DNA of 64,000 nt. Origin: Microcebus murinus (taxonomy: Eukaryota > Chordata > Mammalia > Primates > Cheirogaleidae). Position 1 is the stretch's first letter. Each line of letters opens with the position of its first letter. The stretch is from contig NC_134108.1 of NCBI RefSeq assembly GCF_040939455.1, positions 9,515,501-9,579,500 on the forward strand. The letters run 5' to 3'. Positions 1 to 12,965 of the stretch are shown one piece after another. The position numbers and the translations under genes were made by a program. The notes beneath the pieces were generated by a model. It was not told where the DNA came from, did no database searches, and saw only the letters and a program-made list of their open reading frames with translations.

Positions 1-1074
1 TGTACTGTCCCTGCAGGACTAGGCGAGGGGTCATGTCAATGCCACACTCCTTGCCCTTATTCAGTGCGGATCAGACTGCCTGCCCATGCAGCCTCCTGCC
101 ATCTCCTCCCTGTCCCCTCGTCCTCTCTGTGGGTCTTCTGGCCACTCTCAGGGACCTGTTTCTGGATGCCATGGTGGGTGTTCCAGGCCCTGACCCGTCA
201 CACACCTCTCATTGCAACAGAGCCGGGCTTCAGCTGCTCTGGAGCAGCATCCCAGCCCTGGCTCCTTGCAAGGGGCCTGAGGATTCTCCTCTGACCCAAA
301 GGCTGCGCCTTAGGCCAGCTGTGAGGCGCGCCGTGGGCTGACTTGGTTGGGCGTGCGGTATTTTTAAAGCAAAGCCCGCCTGTCATGTCACTGCAGGCAC
401 TAAATCAGGTGCACATTACTGGAGCCATCTCAGAGGAAGCGTATTGGCTATGTTAATAATAACAATGCACTCATAATGTACTTCTCAATTTGAATTAATT
501 TCTGTAGCTAATTCTAGCTACTGAATGTCTTCATTTAAAATACACATATACATGTATTTTGTTCAGTATTTTAATTAGGCCCAAAGGAATATACTTTCAA
601 ATTTTGGTACACTTCATTTGTTATATTAATGAAAAGGCACTTTAAATCAAGTTTCAAGTTGATGTTTCATTATGTATGCTGTTCTCAAACGTCTCTGCAG
701 GAGATTTACGTTGCAGGGAGTAACCACAAATACTGGCAGTGGACATGCTGTTAATTTAAAGTGTAAAGTTTCCTTTTGAGGTGCAGCAAGAATATAAGGT
801 CACACTCTTCTCCAGTGAAGCTAACTTCCCCATAAAGTGGCTGCATGTTGAACAGAGGGTAGAAGCCCTGCACCTCCCCCTCCAGAGGCCCTGCCCAGCC
901 AGCCGCAGAGCGACAAGACAGGACGGAGCCTGGACTGAGGGTTGCGTAGCTGACATTGACTTCAGGGCATCTGTGATGGGCAAGGGGAGGATTTGGGACC
1001 TGGGGGCCTTTGGGCTATGGAATGGCCAAGGTGTGGCTTAGATACAGGGTGTGGCTGTGGCTCATGCCACCTAC

Positions 1075-1106
1075 ACACGCACACGCACAAGCACACGCTC
1101 ACACTG
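1075..1106. repeat. Imperfect CA microsatellite
   Basis: An interrupted (CA)n tract, acacacgcacacgcacaagc followed by acacgctcacac, with G interruptions marking an old, decayed repeat. Confidence 0.8.
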
Positions 1107-1844
1107 AGCAATGGTGATATAGTGCACGGCCTGTCCCCTAGTGACATAGATGGCCTCAGAGTTGGTGCTGGCCTCGCCCTGGGCTGCCACTGAACGTGTC
1201 CTGTGGCCCAGCCACCGTGCAAAGCATGTCGGCCACGTGCCGTCCTGCTGGATCTGCACAGCCCCCGTGCGGGAGACGGGGCCTCCCCCGTCCCCGTGTC
1301 TAGAGGAGGAGACCGAGACTCCAAGGCCAGTGAGTGACTTGTGAGGTTCGGGTGTGAAGTCAGGCCCAGGGCACCATGTCCCAGTGGAAGCAGCTTCTGC
1401 TGGAGACAGACCTCCCAGTCCCCACTGTTGTTGGGGTGTCATGACAGACTTAAGAGGTCACCCTGGGCTTAGTAGTTGAATAAGAAGACAAAACCAGTTA
1501 GAGGAGGGTGAGGCCCTGCTCCCTTCAACACTGTCCCCTGATACTCAGCCTTCAAATGTTAAGCTCCATTTGACACGTGGCCCGCACTAAATTTTACTTT
1601 AGTGCTCAGGAGCAGTTTGTTAGATATGTCCTCACCTCGGCAGGCTGAAAGCAACCTGCACAGGAGCGAGGTGACTGTTTGCAGACTGCCCGGAGCCCTT
1701 GGGCATGTGCATGGCTCCGCCATGGAGGGAGTGAGGACCGCACTGAGAGTAACAGAAACGCCCCCCCTTCCTTTACGTGGCCCGGCGCCTTATAAACACT
1801 GGGACAGACATTGCTGGTCCCTCACGGTGGACCTGCAGGTCGAG

Positions 1845-2010
1845 GTGCCGTCATTACTGCTGTTTTTCAGATGAGGAAACCACTTCTCAGAGAAGTTGAG
1901 CAACACTCCCCAAGTCACACAGCAGATGTGGGGTGACAGGACTGCAGGGAGCGAGTCCACAGCCTCTGTGGCCCGAACCGTGTGAGCACCCGCTTGCCGC
2001 TCTGCGCTAG
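1845..2010 (-). mobile_element. MIR SINE remnant, minus orientation
   Basis: The core pattern ttcagatgaggaaac followed by gagaagttgagcaac and caagtcacacagcaga matches the MIR central domain on the reverse strand. It is diverged and ancient, as expected for MIR. Confidence 0.75.
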
Positions 2011-2289
2011 CGTTTCCTAACTCCCCTAGTGACATGCGTGGGCTGGGGGGGCTCTATTTGACTTCCTGACTTCCTATAATGGAAAAGAGAGATTTCAGAT
2101 AATATTCTGCATCTTAATTTTTAAAGAGAACTTTGAAATGTGCGGGCAAAATGGTATGCTTGGCCGGATGATCTTCAGAAGATCTTCAGAACCGTGTGCA
2201 CTGAAACAGCCTCTTTATGGAAAGTGAAGATAAATTGGCAGTTTAGTGCACGGAAGGAGTGCTCCACAAAATGTCTGCAATTCATATTT

Positions 2290-2449
2290 GGTTTTTGTTT
2301 TGAGATAGGGTCTCACTCTGTCACCAGGGCTAGAGTGCAATGGCACCATTATAGCTCACTGCAACCTCAAACTCCTGGGCTCAAGAGAGGCTCCTGCCTC
2401 GGCCTCCCAGAGTGCTAGGATTATAGGCATGAGCCACCACGCCCAGCCT
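2290..2449 (-). mobile_element. Alu-type left monomer (FLAM/AluJ fragment)
   Basis: A single Alu monomer in reverse orientation: T-rich start, gagatagggtctcactctgt, ctgcaacctcaaactcctgg, cctcccagagtgctaggatt and finally gccaccacgcccagcc, which is the Alu 5' end read backward. Only one arm is present, so it is a free monomer or a truncated old Alu. It is part of the intergenic region. Confidence 0.85.
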
Positions 2450-2599
2450 GGACTGACTTTTAAAATTATAATTAATAGTAACACATACTACTACAGTTTG
2501 CTGAGCACCTACTCCTTGTAGCCAGGTCGATCATGCCACCATTCCAGTTTATGCACTTCAGACTGCTGGCCTCTCAGGCCATTCACACTGGCCTGTTTG

Positions 2600-2850
2600 G
2601 CCAAGGACCATGTCAAACTCTTTCTCACCCCAGGGCCTTTGCACGTGCTAGTCCACCTGCCTGGGCCGCTCTCCCCTGGGCGTTGTGTGCGTAGGCCCCT
2701 GCCTTGCTCCGGAACTGCAGGAGGCCATGCCCCTGGAATGCTTTCACATGGCATTGGCTTTTTCTCCCTAGCACCGCCCCCCCCAGAATCCTAGAATTAC
2801 ATTATCTATTTACTTGTTTATTTTCTTTCTGTCCCATTTAGTGTTGCCAG
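2600..2850 (+). mobile_element. L2 LINE 3' end remnant
   Basis: The text ctcaccccagggcctttgca followed later by atctatttacttgtttattt resembles the L2 3' region in plus orientation. It is heavily diverged, and the boundaries are approximate. Confidence 0.45.
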
Positions 2851-5189
2851 ATAAAATGCAGGATGCTCAGTTAAATTTGAATTTCAGATAAACAATGAAT
2901 ATTGACACTTATTCTGAGATTAATTGTTTATCTGAAATTCATATTCAGCCGGGCATCTTGTGTATTTATTTGTTAACTGTGATGACCTTATTCTCACCAG
3001 CCCAAAGGCTGCATGAGGAGCTGCTCTGGTCTAACAAGTTACTCCCGGGGCCCGTCCACGGCAGGTGTCAGTAGTTATTGACTGAGCACACCTGGCAGGC
3101 CGTAGGTGGCACTTCCAGCCCCATCTCACCCACACCACAGCCTGTCCCCCTTCCAGATGCCACCTAGGGCGGTGCTGTCACTGGCCAGGCCACTGTGCCC
3201 CACGTCCCCAAGCAGCACACCAACAGGCCCAGCCACCCCCACTCCCCACTGTCAAAGACTAGAGTCCAGAGCAGGTCAGCAGAGGGTCGAGGGATCATCT
3301 TTGAGATACTTAAAACTGGGCAGAAAACAAGAGGATTGGGGGGAACGAGTCTTAGGAGATGGAGCTGGACCCGCAGTGTGGGTAGGTGATTTGGGGAAGA
3401 GGGGGCCATGAGATGGGCGAGAGCACAGGCAGAGAGGTGACAGGTGTCAGCAAAGAGGCAGCAGGTATGACCTCGTAGGGACATCATCCATTAGAGGTGC
3501 ACGTTGCCATGGAGACCAGACACATGGGCCACTGGCCAGGGAGGCAGGAACAAAGTGGCTGCGGGGACGATGTCAGAGGAGAGCCAGAGAGTTCAGAGGC
3601 GCCCCCGTGGCTGAGCGGGGACCAAGGGTTGCAGATGGCTGCCCGGACGTCTGACAGAGACGCCAGTGAGGGAAGGAAGGAGAGGCCAGCAGCTGTGACT
3701 CCAGTGGACAGGAAGAGTTCAGGAGAGTTCCAGAAAGACGTCAGGTACATCTGGGTAGCTCTTCAAGAGGCAGCATCTCCCGGTACGTGGCCAGTGCCCC
3801 AGGGAACGTGCCTTTCCCTCGGTGCTGGGCTGATGCTGCACAGAGACCCAGGCGGCGATGCTGGGCTGGGAGCAGCTGTCCCAACCCCACAGCCCAGTGC
3901 CACCTCCCGGGTCTAGCTCCCACGCAGGGAGCCTGATGACAGAGGCCCATGTAAGGGACACGTCAAAGCCCGGAGGGAGCTACACTCGGCCCCACGGGAC
4001 CCTCCGCCTCCGCCCTGCAGGCCTGGGCGCCGTGCAGAGCAGGGAGTGGCTTGCCACCGTCCTAGCACACGTCTCCCGACTCTGCCCCACGCTGCCCCAC
4101 ACACCGGTGGCCGACTTTCCGGGCCGGGAGAGCCCACCCCCAGCTGTAGGTGCCGAACACTGGGTTTTCTTACATTTTAAGAATTAGGAAATAGAAATTT
4201 CTGAGACATAACCAGCCCCAGGTATTGACAATTCTGAGTCTTGATAATAACGTGTGTTTGCTACTCACCTGTCACGTTGGAAGAACCCCCTTCAGGACAC
4301 TCGGTTCCGCCCTTCCCTGCACCCCGACTCTTGCTCTCCCATCCGACCTCGGCCCTCCCGCCGAGCTGCCCTTCCCATGCTCTGGCTTTTGGGAACTGCC
4401 TCTTGGCATCTAGAAGGGGACTCTGCACAAGCCTGAGCCTGGCCTGAGGAATCCCTACCCTGGGTCCTGTTTGGGGAGGCTTGCTGGGGGCCCAGAGCAG
4501 TCAGGGCTGGGCTGCGGGGACGCCAGGGCCTGGGAGCAGCGACCGGCCACCACGGGCCCTCAGCAGGCCACACGGTGAGCCCCGGCACCTGCGACTGCAA
4601 AGGGCTCAGCCCCGCGTCTTGGGCTGGAAATAACAGGAAGCTAACGCTTGGCCAGCCCACGTGTCCGGTCCCAGGTGACAGCGCTGCACCAGCCTCTGCG
4701 TTATTCCTCAGAAAGCCCTGCGGCCCGGAGCCAGAGCTGTGACTAGAGCACGCATACCACACACGCGTGTGCGTGGGGTGTGTCAGGTTGGTTAAATGTT
4801 CAGTTCCTACACTGTGGTTTTCTCTTGGCCTTGGCGACTCAGAGATGTGAAGTTTGAAACCCCTATTTTAAGAGATTGTGACCCAGGCCCAGACAGCCAC
4901 GAAATGGCCAGTGGGAGACAATTCTTCCTGAAGAAACCCGGCTCCACCACGGGCCCTGCCTCTGCGTGGCTTTGCAGTGGCCGGGAGGCCGGGCCAGGTC
5001 GCAGGGCGCGGTGAGGTCTCACCAGAGCCGCTGGAAGCCACCGAATGATGCTGACGACAGGAACGTGACTTCAGAGGGCAGGGGCCGCAGGGCAACCCAG
5101 CTGGAAGCAACATCTGAAAGGAGAAAAGGTGTGTGGGGGGATGCTGCTTATTGAAGGATAATTGCCATTTAGTTTAGAAAAAATACAAA

Positions 5190-5481
5190 TTAACACATTA
5201 ACTGCATGTGAGTTGTATTTAACTCGTGCTAGTTTTGAGCCCGGGGCCTCGTGAAGCATATGTGACTCACACTTTGGGAGTGTGGCTCTCCTTGGGAGCC
5301 ACAAAAACTATTTTTCAAGTTGCATATAACGCACACACAGAAAACTATTATAAATGACAAGTTTTTCATTAAATTAAAAAGGATCATTTTATTTTCAAAG
5401 TTTTGATTCTATTTTCCTAATAAAACACCATGGTCCCAAGGAAAAAACAGCTTTTTTCCAGTTTGGCCATCAGTGTGTTAA
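5190..5481. mobile_element. piggyBac-type non-autonomous element (MITE) with TTAA ends
   Basis: A 292-base segment bounded by TTAA at both ends (5190-5193 and 5478-5481), the obligate piggyBac target. The inner ends are roughly inverted: the left end reads cacattaactgc after TTAA and the right end, reverse-complemented, reads cacactgatggcc. The body has no coding capacity. It resembles small piggyBac derivatives known from primates, including lemur-specific families. The family name is not certain. Confidence 0.5.
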
Positions 5482-5576
5482 AGGAACCAAATAAAAATGG
5501 GTAACCCCACCTGCTGTGGGGAAATTGTATTTTGCAGGATTCGCTTCCAGATCACATTCTTGGCATGCAAACATGC

Positions 5577-5629
5577 ATGTGTGTGTGTGTGCGTGTGTGT
5601 GTGTATGTGTGTGTGTGTGTGCATGTATA
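5577..5629. repeat. (TG)n microsatellite
   Basis: About 50 bases of alternating TG with single C or A interruptions, flanked on both sides by atgcat. It lies directly downstream of the TTAA-bounded element and is likely length-polymorphic. Confidence 0.95.
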
Positions 5630-6239
5630 TGCATGAAAGGGCTTTCATTGTTCTGGAATATACTTTTCGTATTTAAAAATAAATGCTTCCATGTCCCCCG
5701 ATTTACATCTACACCTAAGTCCATCGTGTGGGAATACCATTTCCTCAGCCGCACATGGGGGGGGGGAGCTGACCCATCATGCATTTCTGGAGCGGGATGA
5801 ATTGTCCGTGCCCCAGCCCTGCCCAGGACAGGGGGGTCCCTACAGTGGATGCAGAGACCCTCGGCCGACCCTTTCCCTGGGAGGGACAGCCCCACTCTCA
5901 CCTGAGGCTGATCGGCAACCTTGACTCGATGACCCAGGTGTGACATGTTTAGATTCAGGTTTTCCGGGCGCTGCGCTAACTGGTGGCAGACCTGAGCTGG
6001 CTGCAGATGAGGGCGGGTTGTAAGAGATGTCGCTGGCAACAGAGTGCAGCCATGCAGGCTCTCCAAAATGACCTGTGGGGTCAGGAGGTCATTGGTCCAG
6101 CGATCTGTATTGCAGGTAAAGAGACTGAGGTCCAAAACATAAACCTGAGGGGAGAAAGGAAAAAAGTGACAGAGGGTTTTTTAAGAAAAGTGAATATAAC
6201 TCAAACAGAGTAAATTTTTATGAAAGATTAATATTCTGG

Positions 6240-6860
6240 TGGAAAAATTGACGAGAGACACAAATAGAAAATACTCAACAAACGAATATAAGTGGGTTAA
6301 GAATATATAAAAAAAATCAATCTTGCTGATAAGGAAATGAAAACAAAACAAACATCTTTTTTGTCTAAAATTTGAGGGTTCAAGGAGCTACATCCTTTCT
6401 CAGGCTCCTACTGGGATTTTCAATGGCTCGAAGTTCCCAAAAGATTGCCTTAGCCACAGGTCCCAATATCTTAAAAAATAGTCATATTATTTGATACATT
6501 GTTTTTAGTCCCTGGAATGTGTCTTAATGAATTAATTAGTGATAGCCATGAAGATTTATCTTATAGGGTGTTTACTGCAGCATTTTTTATGATGGTGAAA
6601 ATGTGGAAAAGACATAAATGTCCAACAATTGGGGATTGGTGAAATAAATGGGGCCGTGGGCAGCCACTAAGGCTCAAATATTAGAAACATTAATGACATG
6701 AAGAAGCTCATGATATAATAATATTTAAAGTTTGCTTATAAAATCAAATACTCTTAAAGTGGATATTTCTGGGTACCAGAATTACAGGTAATTTTTATTT
6801 TTAATTTTTGTCTCTACACTCCCATACTTTTCAAAATTTCTACAACGGACCTACTTTTAA
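6240..6860 (+). mobile_element. Old L1 LINE 3' fragment, plus orientation
   Basis: The run gtttactgcagcatttttta, aaatgtccaacaattggggatt and ggtgaaataaatgggg matches the end of L1 ORF2 in plus orientation. Many substitutions and a missing frame show an L1M-age relic with no coding capacity. Confidence 0.75.
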
Positions 6861-6863
6861 CCT

Positions 6864-7166
6864 CTTTTTATGTATTTATTTCAGGACATTATGAGGGCAC
6901 AAACATTTTGGTTACATTTTATGGCTTTGCCTCCCCCAAGTGAGGATCAGAGGCATGCCCTTCCCCCTGCAACGCTCACCGCGTCCATTAGTTGTGAATT
7001 TACCCCCAACGCCCTAATCCCTGGGGAATATTACTACCGTGTGAGCACCATAGTGTCGATCAGTTAGTGCCAATCTGATGGCAAGAACATGTGGAGCCTG
7101 TTCGTCCAATCTTGTGATACTTCACTTCGGAGGATGGGCTCAAGCTCTATCCAGGAAAAGACATAT
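6864..7166 (-). mobile_element. 5'-truncated L1 3' end, minus orientation (strepsirrhine-type)
   Basis: A T-rich lead (the reversed poly-A tail), then ttcaggacattatgagggca, and later gtgtcgatcagttagtgcca, agaacatgtggagcctgttc and gatacttcacttcggaggat. Human L1 has homologous but clearly different text in this antisense 3' region. The version here is the one I associate with lemur and galago L1s. It lies tail to tail with the plus-strand L1 at 6240-6860. Confidence 0.65.
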
Positions 7167-8584
7167 ATTAACCTCTTATCTTAAGAAAAGGACAAAGAAG
7201 GGCGGGTGCTGAAAGGGGGCTGTAGGGACTAAAGAGAAAAACTGTTTTCGAGATTATTTGCTAACTGCCATCTGCCCTTTAGCCTGTTAGCCACGGGGTC
7301 AGGGTCAGGGCCATCCATGGTCAGGGCCATCCTTCCTGCCTTGGGCCCTTTGCAGTGTCTGGCACCCATGGCCGGGGCCCGGGCTGGTGGGGGAGGCAGC
7401 TGGTGGGCAGAGCCTGCAGGAAAAGACAATGTCACAGGCCAGGGGCAGCCTGCCGCCACCATCTTGCAGCTGGTTCAAGTACTACGTGGACAGGCTGAGT
7501 GGATTTTCGTGAATCTGAAAGGTCGTTGGCCCCTGCTTCCTCTGCCATGTTTCAAGACTTTCTTGTTCTTGGGACTCTGGAGTTTCATTTTTCTGGCATC
7601 ACACCCCCGGCCCTGCCCTCAGAGCAGTGAGCCGTCTGTGCCGCTGGCTTTAGTGGGCTGCAAGGTGCTTGCCCTTCGTCCCCTCCCACTGCTCTGGGTG
7701 CAGTCGCCTTCCGCGCCTCACGCTGACAGGTCAGCTCTCGGCTCTCAGGGCCACACATCCGCTTGCACAGGAAGAGCAGCAGCGCGGGGCACGGAGCAAG
7801 GGCGGAGGACGGCACAACTCCCCGTGAATCCTAACGACATTAAGTAGGAGGAGATGGCAAAGAGGTGACAGCAAAGGAACAAACAGGCACCAGGGAAGCC
7901 CGTGGTGGTGTTGAGTGCCCCCCAGATACTCAGCAACCCAAGACACCGAAGTCAGAGGTGCCCAGGAGACCAGGGAAGCCCACGGCCCCTCTCCCAAAGG
8001 GGTCACGCTAGCCAGGAAGCTGCGTTCGGGGCAGGTGACGCGGACGCTCACTCATCTGAGGTGCAGGAAGGAAAGGGCACATTCCAGGTGAGGCACACAC
8101 AGCAGCCTGACCCGTGGCTCTATGGATTCCATTCCAGGAGAAGGAATGTGCAGAAGGACACCCGGGCCCAGGCGAGGGGGAAGAACGGCCCAATTCTAAG
8201 TCTAAATCACGTTAAAGGCAAGTGGAAACAAACACGGCTGGCCTGTAAAACGTATGTTCCTCATAGGAAATCCCATAGGATCTGTTCAGCTGGGACAAAA
8301 CTTGGACATTTGTCCCCACTGAGTGCGCATCTGCTCTGTGCCAGCCCCCCTTCCAGGCTCTGTGGTGAGCACCCCGCCCACCCCCAATTCTTGACCATGT
8401 GGATGCTGAGGGAGGTTAATGGTCCCCATGCAAGGCCTGGAGGCTGTGGTAGAAATAAGGGACGAGCATCGTCACACAGAGAAAGAGATGCTGGTGGCAT
8501 CTCCCGGGCTCTGGCCGCACCAAGAGGATGGCCTGAGAGCCACCAGGCCCAAGCCGGGGAAGCAGCCCTGGCCAGCCCCCGGGA

Positions 8585-8900
8585 GGCAGCCACCGATTAA
8601 TTGGCTTCTGCCTGTTTCTAGTGGTGGCCATTTGAAGCCATCTAACAGCTCAGTTCCTGAGAAAGTTCCAGCAGAGGCCCCGATTGCCCTCTGGAAGGCT
8701 AATTAGTCCCCGAAACGGAGCATCTGCAGGCATGTGGGACAGGGGAGCCGGCAGCCGGCGCCAACGCACGGACGGCATGGGGCTGCCTTCTGATGGCTGT
8801 TTGAAGGTTGCTCCGCGTTTGATTGACAAATGCCACATGTCCCTGACGCAGGGCTTTAGCCTCTTCTCTGAGCTCTCTCTTGTTCACCTCTAAAACAGAT
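8585..8900. other. Possible conserved non-coding segment
   Basis: Unique sequence with no repeat signature, containing several homeodomain-like TAAT/ATTA cores (cgattaattggc, ggctaattagtcc) within otherwise GC-rich DNA. This is composition only. Conservation cannot be judged without an alignment. Confidence 0.25.
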
Positions 8901-9424
8901 TCCTCCTGGCTTTGATTTCACATATACGGTTTTGTCAGCCCCTGTTCTTTAAAGGGAGGAATTGCTCGAGTCCCAGCGCCTCTTCCCCACACGCGGCCAG
9001 AACGCTCACTCCCGGCTCTAATGACTGCGCCCGAGTCCTCCCGCCCCGCCCTGCAGGGGACAACCGCACGGCCACGGCTCCACTCGCCCTCCTCCAAGGC
9101 TGCTGCTCGCCTGCTGGGGACAGCAGCTGGGGATGAAAGGCTGTAACTGCTGTCATTAGGGCCCCGGAAGCCCAGGGGCGCGACAGACTGGGAGGCGAAA
9201 GGCGCCTGATGGGACACAGCCTGGGTCTCAGTGGCCTGGCTGTGTCGGAGGGTGTGCCGGGGCTCAGGTCCAGGGCCGCCAGGGCCACTGCACCCCACGT
9301 GGCCCCCAGGGACTGCACTCCCCCGGCCCCCCGAGCGGACCCCGCCCTGGCTGCCCAAGTCCTGCCCTTTCTTCCTCGTCCTGTCTGAAGCCCAAACAGC
9401 CGTGGCCCTCAGCGTCCCCTCGGC

Positions 9425-9765
9425 GATGTGACAGCCGTTATTAACTGGTGCCCTCCTCCCTCCCCATCTTCAGCCCCCACCGGCCTTCTCTTCTCCAGGC
9501 AATTCCGGAAACTTCTAATTGCTTTTATCAATCTTCTCTGAGAGGCATGCTGCAGCTGAGAGATCTTATTTCCCGCTCGCTTCCGCGGCTGGAAGGGCTC
9601 GGCCGGGAGGGCACACTTGCTCCTGAAGGGTAATTTGAGGTGCAGGAGAAATTAGAAGCCGGTAAAGCTGTCACGGAGCACAAGTGACAAGCCCATTACC
9701 ATGCTCTCTAATGACTGCCTGAATGTTTCCCTTCATTTTGTCAAAAATAACATCCTCATCTCTGC
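9425..9765. other. Possible conserved non-coding segment
   Basis: A unique, repeat-free segment mixing GC-rich text with phased AT motifs (ccgttattaactgg, ttctaattgcttttatc, gggtaatttgagg, tctctaatgactgcc). It stands out from the surrounding GC-rich, drifting intergenic DNA. Enhancer function is a guess. Confidence 0.25.
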
Positions 9766-12700
9766 ACGACGCCCAGCACCTGTCTGTCCCTCGCCTTCCC
9801 TGTCCCCAGACACGGCTTCTCCGCTCTGTGGGACTCCTGTGTCTTGCTCCCGCCCTTTAGTAGGGACCCCCTCTCTGTCATCCAGCCGCTTCACCCCAAT
9901 TCGAGGGTCCTGAAGCCCCATCTGGGAGCACCCCGGGACCACCGCTGCCCCCTGGGGGGGGATGCAAGCCACCTGCTCTGCAGACGCTAGTTGGGGGGGC
10001 AGCGCTCTGGGGGCCCCCATGTGAGGAGCAGCCTAAAGGCTTAGTGGGCCCAGAAGCCGATGCTAGCACAAGCTGACCCCGCACCATCCGCCGGACAGCA
10101 TGAGCCTGTGGACAGTGGGTGCCACAGGGCTTGGGGGTGCAGAGGGAGGACGCAGAGAGGCACCGGGTGTTCTGCTGGCGGCTGAGGAGGGGAGAGTCCG
10201 GGTGGGTCCTGGCCTGGAAGCCTGGCGGCTGTGTACTCAGCTGCCACCCTCCCAGGTCCCAGCCTGTCTCCTACACCTGGGTTTCCGTCGTTCTGTTGGG
10301 TCCATGAGCTACTCGATGTCCTTCTGCTAGGCCCCCTTTCTGCTTGAACGAGCCCATGTTGGCTGCAGTTGTGGGCAACCGAGGCCCTGCCTGGACCTGC
10401 CAGCTCCCTCCTGGGCTGCCGGAAGCATCCTGGGCCTGGGGGGACCCTCAAAGCCCCAGAAAGTGGGGTCCAAGAGCCCGCCTCACCCCCCACTCCTCTG
10501 CAGCACTGGGGGAGAACCCTCGCTCCAGAGCCCCGTGGAGGTGGGCCTGGCGGCGGCGTATGGCGAACACTCCTGCTTCGTGTGGTGACTGCGGACTCCT
10601 GAGTCGTGGACGCCAGCGGAACCCCCTCTTCCACCGCACGAAGGTTGTAGCTGTCGCCTCGCTGCGCAGATCAGCGCGTGCCAGTCACAGGGGCCCCTCG
10701 AGGGTGACGAGAAGCTGGCCTTGACCTGGAGGTCGCCCAGACCACCCTGCCGTCACACATTGGCCCATCACTGGGTATTGGGGAGCAGCTTCAGAAAAGG
10801 GAAACGCTCATTTTTTCCATCTTCATGTGAACTGAGGGTTGTCAGGAGACAAGGCCCAGACTGCTAGGCCCTGAGCAAATGGCCGTGGTGGGGGACAGGG
10901 TGGTGTTCTTTCTGGGCTGGTGCAGACAGGAGTCGAGGGGGACACCAGGCCTCCGCACCCCTGCCTGGGCCGCGCGTGAACCGTCGCAGGCAGTTCCCGA
11001 GCCCCCACCCCGGTGCGGCCGTCCTGCACGTGGAGGGAAGGGGCGTTAGGGACCTAGGTGCTTGCGATGTCCCGACAGCTGGTCTGGCGGCAGTGCTGGC
11101 TGGGAGAAAGACTCCAGGAGAAACGCCCGGCCAGCGGAGGAGGCAGGCAGCCAAAAGGGGTGCGGAACCCGTTCTTTGCTCACCTGGGGATTACAGCCTT
11201 AGGAGCCCCTCGGAGTGGAGAACTGGCCACCGGTCGCTGCGTCCTGCAAGGCCACCTGTGTCTCCGGGACGCTGGGGCCCGCAGAGCGGGGCGAGTTGGG
11301 ACGCAGGCCACCGCGGATCTGTCCCCAGCGCCCGCCTTCCAGGTTTATCCCACTGACTTGCAACCTGAGGAAGCCGGTGGCTCCCTCCCTGGGGTGGACA
11401 CGCCCCCGTTCTCCTCGCGGGCCCTCGTCCTCACCCTCAAAGCCCCAGCCAGCACCCCGCGATTCAGGACTCGTGGCAGCGGATGTCACAGCCCCCGGTA
11501 CAGAAACACGGCCAGAGGACCACGCCCACCGCTAAGAGAAAACACCATGCGGTGTTGAATGTCATTTTCTTGATTCACCCATTTTTGAAGAGCAAAGTGG
11601 AATTATTTTTTCATGCCTGAAAAGAGGCAAGATTGCTGGTCACCTAGATGTGCGTCCCTCAAGGCTCATAAGCCACGTGCCTTGGGAACCCCCCAACCAG
11701 AACCGGGCCTTCGAACCTCTTTCCTGAGGACCATCTCCGAGGGAGCGGCCGCAGCCTTCCAGATGGGGCTTGGAGGTGGGGAGGGCAGTCCTGCTCCACC
11801 CTGGCATGAGCTCCCCCTTGCGGAATCCAGGGGACACCGAGTGGCATCTGGGGACAGTCCCATGGACTGGCCCCCGCTGATGCTATCTCCTCGAAGCCCT
11901 CTCTGCCCTGGGACCCCACACAGGCCCCGGCCTCCCCCGCTCTCCCCTCTCCTCACCCACACTCCTTCCTTTCGGCCCTGCCCGCCGTGCTCCCGGGTGG
12001 GGTCTCCTATCCCCCCGCCCACCCTTGGCAGCCTCGGGTGCTCCCAGGTGCCACCGACTCCAAAAGTCCCTGGAGGTTTCCTGTTGCCATTGCAACAGAT
12101 CCCCGCATGCCTGCTGGGTAAAGCCACGCGGATTTATGAGGTTACCGTGTGGGTGGTCCAAGTCCCACGCAGGTGTCCCGGGGCTGGACTCAGTGGTGGC
12201 TCCCAGGCTGCACTGGCTGAGGCCGAGGCCTCCGCCTTCCTGCAGCGGCTCCCTCTCGCGCTCTGCCTCCCCTGGGCTCCCCAGGCCCTGGGCGCTGTCC
12301 CCTTCCCAGCCAGTGCCCAGTGACCTTCGTTGCCCTTTGCCCCCAGGCCCAGCCTTCTCGGATTTGCCCTGTCAGGACGTCAAGGCCACTCTGAGCCACC
12401 TGAGCCTGGACTCAGTCTCCCTTTCGTGCCACGGGAACCGCACTCTGCCCGCCACCACTCCCAGCAGGCCCCAGGGGCCCTGGTCCTGCTCTCCAGACCC
12501 GCGTCCCTCCGCTGAGGGGCCGATTCTCCTGTCCCCATGTCTAGTCTTCGCAGCTTGCCAGGGCCACTGCTGAACTCTCTCTCTCGGCTTCTCTGAGATT
12601 CTAGAATGCCCGGGATCTTTCATAACTCTCCTATGCGGTAACAAGCCCTCTGCTGGGAGAGAAGCTCCTCCCTTTCTTAGCCCTGTCCCTTCTCAAGCTT

Positions 12701-12837
12701 CCCAGGCGCCCAGCCGGGCTCCTCTCCTGCGTCCTCCCAGGGCCCCCGCCCGGGCTCTGCGGCACACTCCGTCCTGCCCGCTGACCGCGTGCAACCGTCA
12801 GGCAGGGGAGGGCGCTCGGCATCGTGGGAATGGACAA

Positions 12838-12965
12838 GCAGGTGGTTTATTAAATGTCTGGTACGTGCCAGACCACTGTGCTATGCTGAAGGGGACGGCA
12901 GAGGACGTGAGGCCAGCAGCCCTGAATCACGGTCCCTCGACAAGACACCTGCCCTCCTGGAAGAC
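12838..12965 (-). mobile_element. L2 LINE 3' end remnant, minus orientation
   Basis: ggtttattaaatgtctggta, cgtgccagaccactgtgcta and later cctgccctcctggaag follow the reversed L2 3' end pattern (tttattgagcacctactatg... and ccctgccctcatggag). Diverged. Confidence 0.6.

Noticed and set aside
5470..6135. A 221-codon minus-strand frame
   Set aside because: It runs through a (TG)n microsatellite translated as His/Thr and into the TTAA-bounded element. Not a plausible gene.
7902..8600. A 232-codon open frame on the plus strand
   Set aside because: No recognisable domain, composition typical of spurious GC-rich frames, and equally long antisense frames overlap it.
11613..12323. A 236-codon open frame in GC-rich intergenic DNA
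   Set aside because: Low stop frequency in GC-rich sequence explains it. The peptide is Pro/Arg/Leu-rich with no domain, and overlapping frames of similar length exist on both strands.
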